Source: Emcibacter sp. (GTDB taxonomy: Bacteria; Pseudomonadota; Alphaproteobacteria; Sphingomonadales; Emcibacteraceae). From it: DNA of 11,268 nucleotides. The notes below the pieces were generated by a model, which saw nothing but the letters and a program-made list of their open reading frames with translations, did not search any database and was not told the DNA's origin. The first letter of the stretch is position 1; each line of letters starts with the position of its first letter. Below are positions 1-5,380 of this stretch, piece after piece. The stretch lies in assembly GCA_023142175.1 (NCBI GenBank), contig JAGLJX010000157.1:1-11268 (forward strand), read 5' to 3'. Made by a program: the position numbers and the translations under genes.

Positions 1-17
1 TATGTCGGGATAATAGT

Positions 18-368
18 ATGTTTAATAAACTTTTTTTGATCATTTTAGGTGTTGTTGTGATTGTTCCCATGTCTGTAGCTCAAGCGGGAACACGGGCGAA
101 TGCCCCCTTGAAAATAACCAAATTGGAAGATACGGCATCTGAAAAAAAATGTCTGGAAGCTTATGTGAATGCCAGATTCTTAGATGCCTATACCATATGC
201 CTGCCGCTGGCTCAAAAGGGGATGCGTGATGCCCAGCTGGTAACGGGATTAATGTATGTTTTTGGTGAAGGGATTGAAAAAAACCTTGAAACTGCTAAGC
301 TATGGCTGAGAAAAGCTTCCCGTAATGGCAGCGAGGAAGCAAAAGAAATTCTTGCTGAATTTAAATAG
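18..368 (+). CDS. Small secreted Sel1-like repeat (TPR-related) protein
   Basis: The 116-residue product has a clear Sec signal peptide: Lys4, a hydrophobic core at about residues 5-20, and an A-Q-A cleavage site ending at residue 23. The mature part is a short alpha-helical repeat protein. Residues about 57-103 read as Sel1-like repeats, with motifs such as LAQKGMRDAQLVTGLMY and the G-E-G-I-E-K-N turn followed by A-x-x-W-L-R-K-A. Sel1 repeats are known as protein-interaction scaffolds, and no enzymatic residues are visible. Cys45 and Cys61 could form a disulfide in the periplasm, which is inference. The gene is separated from the next one by about 47 bases and its partner is unknown. The start at 18 is supported by the signal peptide directly after the Met; the ribosome-binding site (a CGGGA about 10 bases upstream) is weak. 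Exact function is unknown. Confidence 0.8.
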   Translation: MFNKLFLIILGVVVIVPMSVAQAGTRANAPLKITKLEDTASEKKCLEAYVNARFLDAYTICLPLAQKGMRDAQLVTGLMYVFGEGIEKNLETAKLWLRKASRNGSEEAKEILAEFK

Positions 369-379
369 TCGGATTAAAC

Positions 380-414
380 CTAATATCTATTTTTTGCCAA
401 TAAAGCGATATTAG
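380..414. promoter_or_regulatory. 8-bp perfect inverted repeat directly before the dehydratase start
   Basis: CTAATATC at 380-387 is the exact reverse complement of GATATTAG at 407-414, with a 19-base spacer. The right arm ends one base before the ATG at 416, where no Shine-Dalgarno sequence is visible. It could be an operator for an unseen regulator or an RNA hairpin over the initiation region. The arms are AT-rich, so a chance match is possible. Confidence 0.35.
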
Positions 415-415
415 T

Positions 416-1408
416 ATGTCACAACAAGCCATGCCGACATTAAATGATGTTCAAAAAGCTGCGTCGCGTTTGCGGGGTATTGCCATCAAAACCCCGCTTT
501 TATACTCAATGTCCCTGTCAGAGGAGCTGGAAGCTCAGGTTTATATCAAACCGGAGAACCTGCAAAGGGTGGGTGCGTTTAAATTTCGCGGGGCTTATAA
601 TCGGTTATGTCAATTAACAGATGCGGAAAAGGCCCGTGGCGTGGTGGCTTATTCATCGGGAAATCATGCGCAGGGGGTGGCCTTGGCCGCCAAACTTCTC
701 GGCATTAAAGCCATTATCGTCATGCCCACGGATGCACCGATGATGAAGCGGGATAATACGTTGTCCTATGGTGCGGAGATAATTGAATATGATAGGGAAA
801 CGGAAAACCGTGAGGAAATAGCCGCCGCTATCGCCGCTGACAGGAAATCTGTAGTGGTCACTTCTTTTGAGGATTTTGATATTATCACTGGGCAGGGAAC
901 TGCCGGGCTGGAAATTATTGAACAGGGGCAGGAGCAGGGCATTGCGTTTGAGCAGTTCTTTTGTCCTATTGGTGGTGGCGGCCTAATTTCAGGCTGTGCG
1001 ACTGCAATTAAGGGGCTAAGCCCTGATACGGAAATTTTTGGCATTGAGCCAGAGGGTTTTGATGATGTGAAGCGTTCTCTTGAGATGGGGTCACGCCAGA
1101 GTAATAACCAGCAGGCGGGGTCTATCTGTGATGCCCTTCTTAGCACATCACCCGGTATTAATACTTTCCCTATCATGCAAAAATATTTAAAATCTATTCT
1201 TACCGTTAGCGATGATGAAGCATTATTTGCCGTGAAATACGCATGGGATAAGCTGAAACTGGTGGTGGAACCCGGTGGTGCTGTGGGCTTAGCGGCATTG
1301 TTGGCGGGCAAGGTAGATGTCAGGGGCAAGACCATCTGCTTGCTGCTCAGTGGTGGCAATGTGGATGCGGCAACATTTCAGTTAGCAATTAATAGTGAGG
1401 ATTTATGA
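416..1408 (+). CDS. Threonine/serine dehydratase, PLP-dependent (fold type II, no ACT domain)
   Basis: This 330-residue enzyme belongs to the tryptophan-synthase-beta (fold type II) PLP family. Expected chemistry is deamination of L-threonine to 2-oxobutanoate, or of serine to pyruvate, in the cytoplasm. Visible motifs are GAFKFRGA with the Schiff-base Lys56, the substrate loop SSGNHAQG (residues 80-87), the phosphate-binding glycine loop GGGGL (186-190), and SGGN (312-315) near the C-terminus. Biosynthetic IlvA of E. coli is about 514 residues with C-terminal regulatory ACT-like domains. These are absent here, so isoleucine feedback control is unlikely and a catabolic, TdcB-like or serine-racemase/hydroxyaspartate-dehydratase-like role is possible. 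Substrate cannot be fixed from sequence. The stop overlaps the next start by 4 bp, indicating co-translation. Start 416 lacks a Shine-Dalgarno sequence; Met6 at 431 is the alternative. Confidence 0.9.
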   Translation: MSQQAMPTLNDVQKAASRLRGIAIKTPLLYSMSLSEELEAQVYIKPENLQRVGAFKFRGAYNRLCQLTDAEKARGVVAYSSGNHAQGVALAAKLLGIKAIIVMPTDAPMMKRDNTLSYGAEIIEYDRETENREEIAAAIAADRKSVVVTSFEDFDIITGQGTAGLEIIEQGQEQGIAFEQFFCPIGGGGLISGCATAIKGLSPDTEIFGIEPEGFDDVKRSLEMGSRQSNNQQAGSICDALLSTSPGINTFPIMQKYLKSILTVSDDEALFAVKYAWDKLKLVVEPGGAVGLAALLAGKVDVRGKTICLLLSGGNVDAATFQLAINSEDL

Positions 1409-1986
1409 AGAGAATATGTGTTTATTGCGGGTCTAGCCCCGGAGAAAGTCCTGAGTATATGGAAGCGGCCCGCACTCTAGGCAGAGAGTTGGTGAAGCGC
1501 GATATTACTCTGGTTTATGGCGGAGCCCATGTGGGCATAATGGGTGAAATCGCCGATACGGTTTTAGCGGCGGGTGGTGAGGTCATTGGTATTATGCCAA
1601 AAGCTCTGGCCGATAAAGAAATAGCCCATAATGGCCTGACGGAATTAAAGGTCGTTGGCTCCATGCATGAGCGTAAGGCTATGATGGCTGATCTTTCAGA
1701 TGGTTTTATTGCCCTTCCGGGTGGTATGGGAACGCTGGAAGAGATATTTGAGGTCTTGACATGGTCACAGCTTGGCTATCACAGAAAACCCTGCTCCCTG
1801 CTTAATATCAAAGGCTATTATGATTCCTTAACGCAATTTCTGGATCACACGGTTGAGGAAGGTTTTGTTAAGTCCGTTCATCGTGGGATGATCCTGATTG
1901 AGGATAATACGGAAAAACTTTTAGATCTTATGGCTGAGTATGAATCACCAAAGGTTGATAAGTGGATTGGGCGGAATGAAATCTAG
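1405..1986 (+). CDS. LOG family protein (cytokinin riboside 5'-monophosphate phosphoribohydrolase type, TIGR00730)
   Basis: The 193-residue product has the hallmarks of the LOG (Lonely Guy) Rossmann family: an N-terminal strand followed by VYCGSS (6-11), the VYGGAHVGIMG loop (37-47), MHERK (87-91, Arg90) and the signature PGGMGTLEE (105-113). Characterised members cleave N6-modified adenosine monophosphates, or AMP itself, into base and ribose 5-phosphate. In non-plant-associated bacteria the physiological role is usually a nucleotide salvage or housekeeping function. Length and motif order match the complete family. A GAGG at 1397-1400 serves as ribosome-binding site, and the start overlaps the dehydratase stop as ATGA, so the two form an operon. 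Nothing in the window links it to plant hormones. Confidence 0.93.
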   Translation: MKRICVYCGSSPGESPEYMEAARTLGRELVKRDITLVYGGAHVGIMGEIADTVLAAGGEVIGIMPKALADKEIAHNGLTELKVVGSMHERKAMMADLSDGFIALPGGMGTLEEIFEVLTWSQLGYHRKPCSLLNIKGYYDSLTQFLDHTVEEGFVKSVHRGMILIEDNTEKLLDLMAEYESPKVDKWIGRNEI

Positions 1987-2045
1987 TCGCTTGCGGTTAT
2001 TTATGTTAGCGTCCACCCAAATAAAAATCATAAAGGGATAGAAAA

Positions 2046-3695
2046 ATGAAAAAAATCTTGTTCGTCATGTTTATCATTGCCATCGGCTTGACCATTGCCG
2101 TTTATGATAAGGTTCCGCCCCATAAAGTGGCCATTAATATTGATGCTGAACGGTTGGCGCAGAATATCAAAATTCTGGCCTCTGATGAATTTGAAGGCCG
2201 CGGCCCTGGCACGGCGGGTGAGGAAAAAACCATTACTTTCCTGAAGGAAAAATTCGAAGAACTGGGCCTTAAACCCGGTAATGGCGATAGCTATTATCAG
2301 GGTGCAAATCTGGTGGAAATAACCGCTTCCCCTGAAACCACCATGAAAATTGAAACAGCGGACGGTGTTACGGAACTAAGATACGGCCCAGAATTTATGG
2401 GCTGGACCCAACGGGTTAAGGAAGCCGTATCTGTCACTGACAGCGAAATGATCTTTGTGGGTTACGGTGTGGTTGCGCCGGAATATGGCTGGAATGATTA
2501 TGAGGGGGTGGATGCTCATGGTAAAACCGTTGTTATGCTAGTGAATGACCCCGGTTTTGCCACTCAAAACACTGAATTATTTACGGGCAATGCCATGACC
2601 TATTATGGTCGCTGGACTTATAAATATGAGGAAGCCGCCCGTCAGGGAGCGGAAGCTGTGATTGTCATTCATGAAACTGCGCCCGCCGCCTATCCGTGGG
2701 ACGTGGTCGAAGGAAGCTGGTCCGGCCCGCAGTTCAGCCTGGAAAGCGAAGACGGTAATATGTCGCGGGTGGTTGTAGAATCATGGGTTCCCGGCGATAA
2801 AATGGCCAAGGTCTTTAGCGCCGCCGGACTTGATTATAAGGATTTAACCGCGCAGGCCGCTACCAAGGACTTCAAAGCAGTTTCATTAAAGGCGAAGATG
2901 TCCGTTTCTTTAAATAATACAATCCGGCGTGTGGTGTCTAATAACGTGGTCGCTGTTTTGCCGGGTACGGAGCGGCCCGACGAATATATTATCCATATGT
3001 CTCATTGGGATCATCTGGGGCGGGATAGCTCACTGGAAGGCGATCAGATATATAACGGGGCTGCTGATAACGCCAGTGGTACAGCGGGGTTGATTGAGCT
3101 GGCTAATGCTTATCTGTCGGGGGCGCGGAAGCCTGGCCGTTCCATTATGTTTCTGGCGGTGACCGCAGAGGAACAGGGGCTTCTTGGCTCTGAATATTAT
3201 GGCAAGAACCCGCTTGTTCCCCTGAACAAGACAGTTGCGGCCATCAATATGGATGTGCTTGGTTATATTGGTGAAACCCATGATGTGACCATTGTCGGCT
3301 ACGGTAATTCTGAACTGGACGATTATGTAGATCATGCTGTACGTAAACAAAAACGCATTGCTAACCCTGATCCTAAGCCGGAAAATGGTTATTTCTATCG
3401 GTCTGATCATTTCAGTCTTTCCAAGGAAGGTGTTCCTGCGGTCTATTTTGAGGCCGGGGAAAATAGCGTTAAATACGGGGTGAAATGGGGCAAAGAGCAG
3501 GTCGCGGATTATGTAGCCAATCGTTATCATAAGCCAGCCGATGAATATTCTGAAGACTGGGATATGTCTGGTGCGGTGAAGGATTTGGAGCTGATGTATA
3601 AAATCGGCCTGAAATTATCCCATGAAGACAGTTTTCCCAACTGGCGCGAAGGCAATGAATTCAAAGCCAAACGCGATGCCATGATGAAGGAATAG
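2046..3695 (+). CDS. Secreted or membrane-anchored M28 family zinc metallopeptidase (aminopeptidase) with PA-like region
   Basis: This is a 549-residue exported di-zinc peptidase. Residues 1-19 form a hydrophobic N-terminal segment (signal peptide or uncleaved anchor, as no clear A-x-A site is seen). A leader region, SDEFEGRGPGTAGEE (46-60), is typical of this subgroup. A PA-like insert follows, with VGYGVVAPEYGWNDYEG at about 138-154. The catalytic domain carries the full M28 set: His320 and Asp322 (SHWDH), bridging Asp341 (AADNASG), catalytic Glu375 and ligand Glu376 (AEEQG), Asp403 (NMD) and His455 (YRSDHF). All metal ligands are intact, so it should be active, probably removing N-terminal residues from peptides in the periplasm. 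AAAGGGA at about 2033-2039 is a plausible ribosome-binding site. It is separated from the LOG gene by 59 bases and may share its transcript. Confidence 0.93.
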   Translation: MKKILFVMFIIAIGLTIAVYDKVPPHKVAINIDAERLAQNIKILASDEFEGRGPGTAGEEKTITFLKEKFEELGLKPGNGDSYYQGANLVEITASPETTMKIETADGVTELRYGPEFMGWTQRVKEAVSVTDSEMIFVGYGVVAPEYGWNDYEGVDAHGKTVVMLVNDPGFATQNTELFTGNAMTYYGRWTYKYEEAARQGAEAVIVIHETAPAAYPWDVVEGSWSGPQFSLESEDGNMSRVVVESWVPGDKMAKVFSAAGLDYKDLTAQAATKDFKAVSLKAKMSVSLNNTIRRVVSNNVVAVLPGTERPDEYIIHMSHWDHLGRDSSLEGDQIYNGAADNASGTAGLIELANAYLSGARKPGRSIMFLAVTAEEQGLLGSEYYGKNPLVPLNKTVAAINMDVLGYIGETHDVTIVGYGNSELDDYVDHAVRKQKRIANPDPKPENGYFYRSDHFSLSKEGVPAVYFEAGENSVKYGVKWGKEQVADYVANRYHKPADEYSEDWDMSGAVKDLELMYKIGLKLSHEDSFPNWREGNEFKAKRDAMMKE

Positions 3696-3704
3696 TTTCG
3701 ATGG

Positions 3705-3857
3705 ATGCTGAACAACATGGATTACGACACGCGGGATAATTTTAATACGTGGCTGTTGATATTAGCTTCCAGTTTGGGGCTTTTTATATCTTTAAGCGGT
3801 GTGTTTCTGATTTTTTATGCTTTTAGCAAAAGGGACTTTCGCTGGATCAGTAGGTGA
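3705..3857 (+). CDS. Small single-span membrane protein (50 aa), unrecognised
   Basis: An open frame of 50 codons starts 9 bases after the peptidase stop and ends in TGA at 3855-3857. The product begins MLNNMDYDTRDNFN, then has one uninterrupted hydrophobic segment at about residues 16-40 (WLLILASSLGLF through FLIFYAF), and ends in the basic tail SKRDFRWISR. By the positive-inside rule the C-terminus would be cytoplasmic. GAAGGAA at 3686-3692 can act as ribosome-binding site; Met5 at 3717 is an alternative start. The organised layout (acidic N-terminus, membrane span, basic tail) and the position, which exactly fills the space up to the convergent gene, argue that it is real. The tail slightly resembles small oxidase subunits such as CcoQ, but I do not assign it. 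It could be co-expressed with the peptidase. Confidence 0.6.
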   Translation: MLNNMDYDTRDNFNTWLLILASSLGLFISLSGVFLIFYAFSKRDFRWISR

Positions 3858-4178
3858 TTATCCAACGGCACATTTAGAGCATTGAGGCAGTGAGGGGTTT
3901 AATTTAAGTCTCTTACCCTCAATTTCCTCTCCGCAGGTGATGCAATAGCCAAACTCATCTTCCTCTATGCGTTTCAGGGCCGCGATGATGCGGGTCAGTT
4001 CTATCTGGCGTCTGCGGTCGACTTCCTGTGACATGGCCTGCTTTTGCAGGGCATCCATACGCGACAGGCGACCAACCTTGCTCTGGTCAAGGTCAACGGC
4101 GGCACTGTCTTGTTTGGCGAGAGCAATCAGCTCTTGCAGGGCGCCCCGGTCTTCCAGTAATCGTTGTTTAAAGTTCAT
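3858..4178 (-). CDS. DksA/TraR family C4 zinc-finger protein (short form)
   Basis: The 106-residue product has an N-terminal helical coiled-coil region (about residues 1-74) and a C-terminal C4 zinc finger, with Cys79 and Cys82 (CITC) and Cys100 and Cys103 (CSKC). This is the architecture of DksA/TraR proteins, which insert into the RNA polymerase secondary channel and change initiation, often together with ppGpp. It is shorter than classical DksA (about 150 residues). The helical turn reads LSRMDA (residues 38-44), giving one acidic tip residue (Asp42) where DksA carries two, so its effect on polymerase may differ. AAGG (plus-strand 4185-4188) is its ribosome-binding site. It is divergent from the Crp-like regulator, and its 3' end abuts the stop of the small ORF on the opposite strand. 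Confidence 0.9.
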   Translation of the reverse strand: MNFKQRLLEDRGALQELIALAKQDSAAVDLDQSKVGRLSRMDALQKQAMSQEVDRRRQIELTRIIAALKRIEEDEFGYCITCGEEIEGKRLKLNPSLPQCSKCAVG

Positions 4179-4198
4179 CTTTTACCTTGTGAATTTGC

Positions 4199-4213
4199 AA
4201 TCTATTGTAGATT
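4199..4213. promoter_or_regulatory. 15-bp palindrome in the divergent intergenic region, candidate operator
   Basis: AATCTA-TTG-TAGATT is a perfect 6-bp inverted repeat with a 3-base centre. It overlaps the minus-strand TATAAT by three bases and covers the predicted transcription start of the DksA-like gene. It does not resemble a Crp/Fnr box, so the binding protein, if any, is unknown. Confidence 0.35.
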
Positions 4214-4216
4214 ATA
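4211..4216 (-). promoter_or_regulatory. Candidate -10 element (TATAAT) for the DksA-like gene
   Basis: Read on the minus strand this is a perfect TATAAT, 32 bases before the DksA-like start codon at 4178. That leaves a short leader of about 25 bases. No good -35 hexamer is found at 16-18 bp spacing, so the promoter would be weak or depend on an activator. Confidence 0.4.
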
Positions 4217-4230
4217 GGTAAAACCCCTCA

Positions 4231-4893
4231 ATGGAAATGCCAATGCAAAAAATTATCACAGATCATTTTCCAGAGCTGGATCAGCTTTCAGAGACAAATA
4301 AAAAAATGCTGGAGGATGGTATTCAGATTATGAAGGCTCCTGCGGGCACGGTCATGTTCTCCGAGGGCAGTGAGTGCAGGGGCTATGTCATGCTGCTTGA
4401 GGGCAATGTGCGGGTTCAGAAAACATCTGAGGATGGTCGGGAAATTGTACTATACCGTGTGGAAGAGGGCGAATCCTGCATTATGACCACCACCTGCTTG
4501 ATCTCCGATGAAGAATACGGGGCGGAGGGTATTGCCGAGACTGATATTACCGTTGCCACGGTACCTCCCGCAACCTTTAACCACCTGCTGGGAAATTCCG
4601 TTAAATTCCGCAATTTTGTTTTTGAGGTTTATGCCAAACGTATGTCCATGCTGATGATGCTGGTGGAAGAGGTGGTGTTTAAAAAGCTCGACCGCAGGCT
4701 GGCCCAATTGCTACTCGATAGAAAAGACGCGCAGTTTGAGATCACGCATCAGGATATAGCTTTGGAACTTGGCTCAGTTCGGGAAGTTGTCAGCCGCCAG
4801 TTAAAAGTTTTTGAGCGGCAGGGATTAATTAAGCTAGGGCGGGGCTTGATTGAGGTGCATGACCGGAGCGGTCTTCAGGCTGCGGCGGATTAA
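4231..4893 (+). CDS. Crp/Fnr family transcriptional regulator with cysteine-bearing sensor domain
   Basis: The 220-residue product has an N-terminal cyclic-nucleotide-binding-type beta-roll (about residues 10-120), a long dimerisation helix (about 121-155), and a C-terminal winged helix-turn-helix (about 168-208) with the typical THQDIALELGSVREVVSRQL recognition region. The sensor domain has Cys49, Cys83 and Cys89. The last two lie in GESCIMTTTCLI, where cAMP receptor proteins carry their phosphate-binding cassette, and the cAMP-contacting Arg/Ser pattern is not apparent. The N-terminal cysteine cluster of FNR is also missing. Ligand is therefore unknown; a thiol-based (redox or sulfur) signal is an inference. 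It is followed within 85 bases by a CRP-type palindrome and the transporter operon, its probable target. The start is uncertain among Met1, Met3 and Met5, because AGG at 4216-4218 is rather distant. Confidence 0.92.
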   Translation: MEMPMQKIITDHFPELDQLSETNKKMLEDGIQIMKAPAGTVMFSEGSECRGYVMLLEGNVRVQKTSEDGREIVLYRVEEGESCIMTTTCLISDEEYGAEGIAETDITVATVPPATFNHLLGNSVKFRNFVFEVYAKRMSMLMMLVEEVVFKKLDRRLAQLLLDRKDAQFEITHQDIALELGSVREVVSRQLKVFERQGLIKLGRGLIEVHDRSGLQAAAD

Positions 4894-4903
4894 TTTTTTC
4901 TTA

Positions 4904-4919
4904 TGTGACTTCCGTCACT
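4904..4919. promoter_or_regulatory. CRP/FNR-type operator upstream of the DUF2892-MMPL operon
   Basis: TGTGA-CTTCCG-TCACT matches the CRP consensus TGTGA-N6-TCACA except for the final base. GTGAC (4905-4909) and GTCAC (4914-4918) are exact inverted repeats. It lies 59 bases before the ATG at 4978 and right after the Crp-like gene. If transcription began near 4953 the site would be centred at about -41.5, the class II activator position; the start site itself is not proven. A further GTCAC at 4930-4934 could be an extra half site. Confidence 0.65.
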
Positions 4920-4977
4920 TATTTTCTACGTCACCTATGTTTTATTTGGATTAATCTTATTAAACAGGAGAAAAATT

Positions 4978-5175
4978 ATGAAAATAAATGTCGGTAAATT
5001 AGATAAAACACTTCGCATAGTCGTCGGTGTAGCCTTGATAGCGTCTGCTGTGATGGGCGTTTTTACGCCCTGGGGCTGGATCGGTATTGTACCCTTGGGC
5101 ACAGCCTTAATCGGATGGTGCCCGGCTTACGCATTGTTTGGGATTGACAGCTGCCCGTTATCAAAAGGAGAATGA
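4978..5175 (+). CDS. DUF2892 (YgaP-type transmembrane) small membrane protein, first copy
   Basis: This 65-residue protein matches the DUF2892 family: the N-terminal helix MKINVGKLDKTLRIVVG, two hydrophobic spans (about residues 13-29 and 33-50), and the characteristic GWCPAYALFGIDSC end, with Cys48 and Cys59. DUF2892 also forms the membrane hairpin of the E. coli inner-membrane rhodanese YgaP; free-standing copies have no established function. AACAGGAG at 4964-4971 is a strong ribosome-binding site. It is the first gene of the operon controlled by the palindrome just upstream, and its stop is one base from the start of the second copy. No rhodanese domain is attached here. A role in sulfur or thiol handling is only suggested by the family and by the cysteine-bearing regulator next door. 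Confidence 0.88.
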   Translation: MKINVGKLDKTLRIVVGVALIASAVMGVFTPWGWIGIVPLGTALIGWCPAYALFGIDSCPLSKGE

Positions 5176-5176
5176 T

Positions 5177-5380
5177 ATGACTTTAGATCGTGTAGTATTT
5201 GCCATCGCGGGTGCGATGATAATGACAAGCTTGGCCCTTGGCCTGACGGTTCATATCTATTGGCTGGGGCTTGCGGCTTTTGTTGGCTTAAATATGTTTC
5301 AGACAGCCTTCACAGGATTTTGTCCGTTGGCCATCATGCTGAAAAAAATTGGCATTAAACCTGGAAAAGCCTTTTCATGA
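5177..5380 (+). CDS. DUF2892 (YgaP-type transmembrane) small membrane protein, second copy
   Basis: The 67-residue product has two membrane spans (about residues 6-23 and 27-46) and the family end NMFQTAFTGFCPLAIMLKKIGIK with a single Cys49. The start is placed at 5177 because AAAAGGAG (5163-5170) lies 6 bases upstream and the protein then begins MTLDR, as family members do; an upstream in-frame ATG at 5138 would lie inside the first copy. The two copies are diverged rather than recent duplicates, and this one lacks the second cysteine. Its TGA overlaps the transporter start (ATGA), which implies translational coupling. Function is unknown; it may be a small partner of the transporter or an independent membrane factor. 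Confidence 0.85.
   Translation: MTLDRVVFAIAGAMIMTSLALGLTVHIYWLGLAAFVGLNMFQTAFTGFCPLAIMLKKIGIKPGKAFS

Noticed and set aside
766..1359. 197-codon open frame on the minus strand
   Set aside because: It lies wholly inside the dehydratase gene on the opposite strand, has a low-complexity Ser/Pro-rich composition and no recognisable domain. It is a frame shadow.
3891..3921. TGAGGG ... CCCTCA inverted repeat considered as a terminator
   Set aside because: It lies within the DksA-like coding region, has only six base pairs with a 19-base loop and no following T tract.
4180..4223. Inverted repeat TTTTACCT / AGGTAAAA flanking the divergent intergenic region
   Set aside because: The two arms carry the AGG-type ribosome-binding sites of the two divergent genes, so the symmetry is explained by similar initiation sequences on opposite strands.
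4905..4926. GTGAC/GTCAC stem followed by a T-rich stretch considered as a terminator for the Crp-like gene
   Set aside because: A 5-bp stem with a 4-base loop is weak, and the match to the CRP consensus explains the symmetry better.
5138..5176. Upstream in-frame ATG as the start of the second DUF2892 protein
   Set aside because: It would overlap the first copy by 38 bases and add a non-family N-terminus. The ATG at 5177 has an AAAAGGAG six bases upstream.
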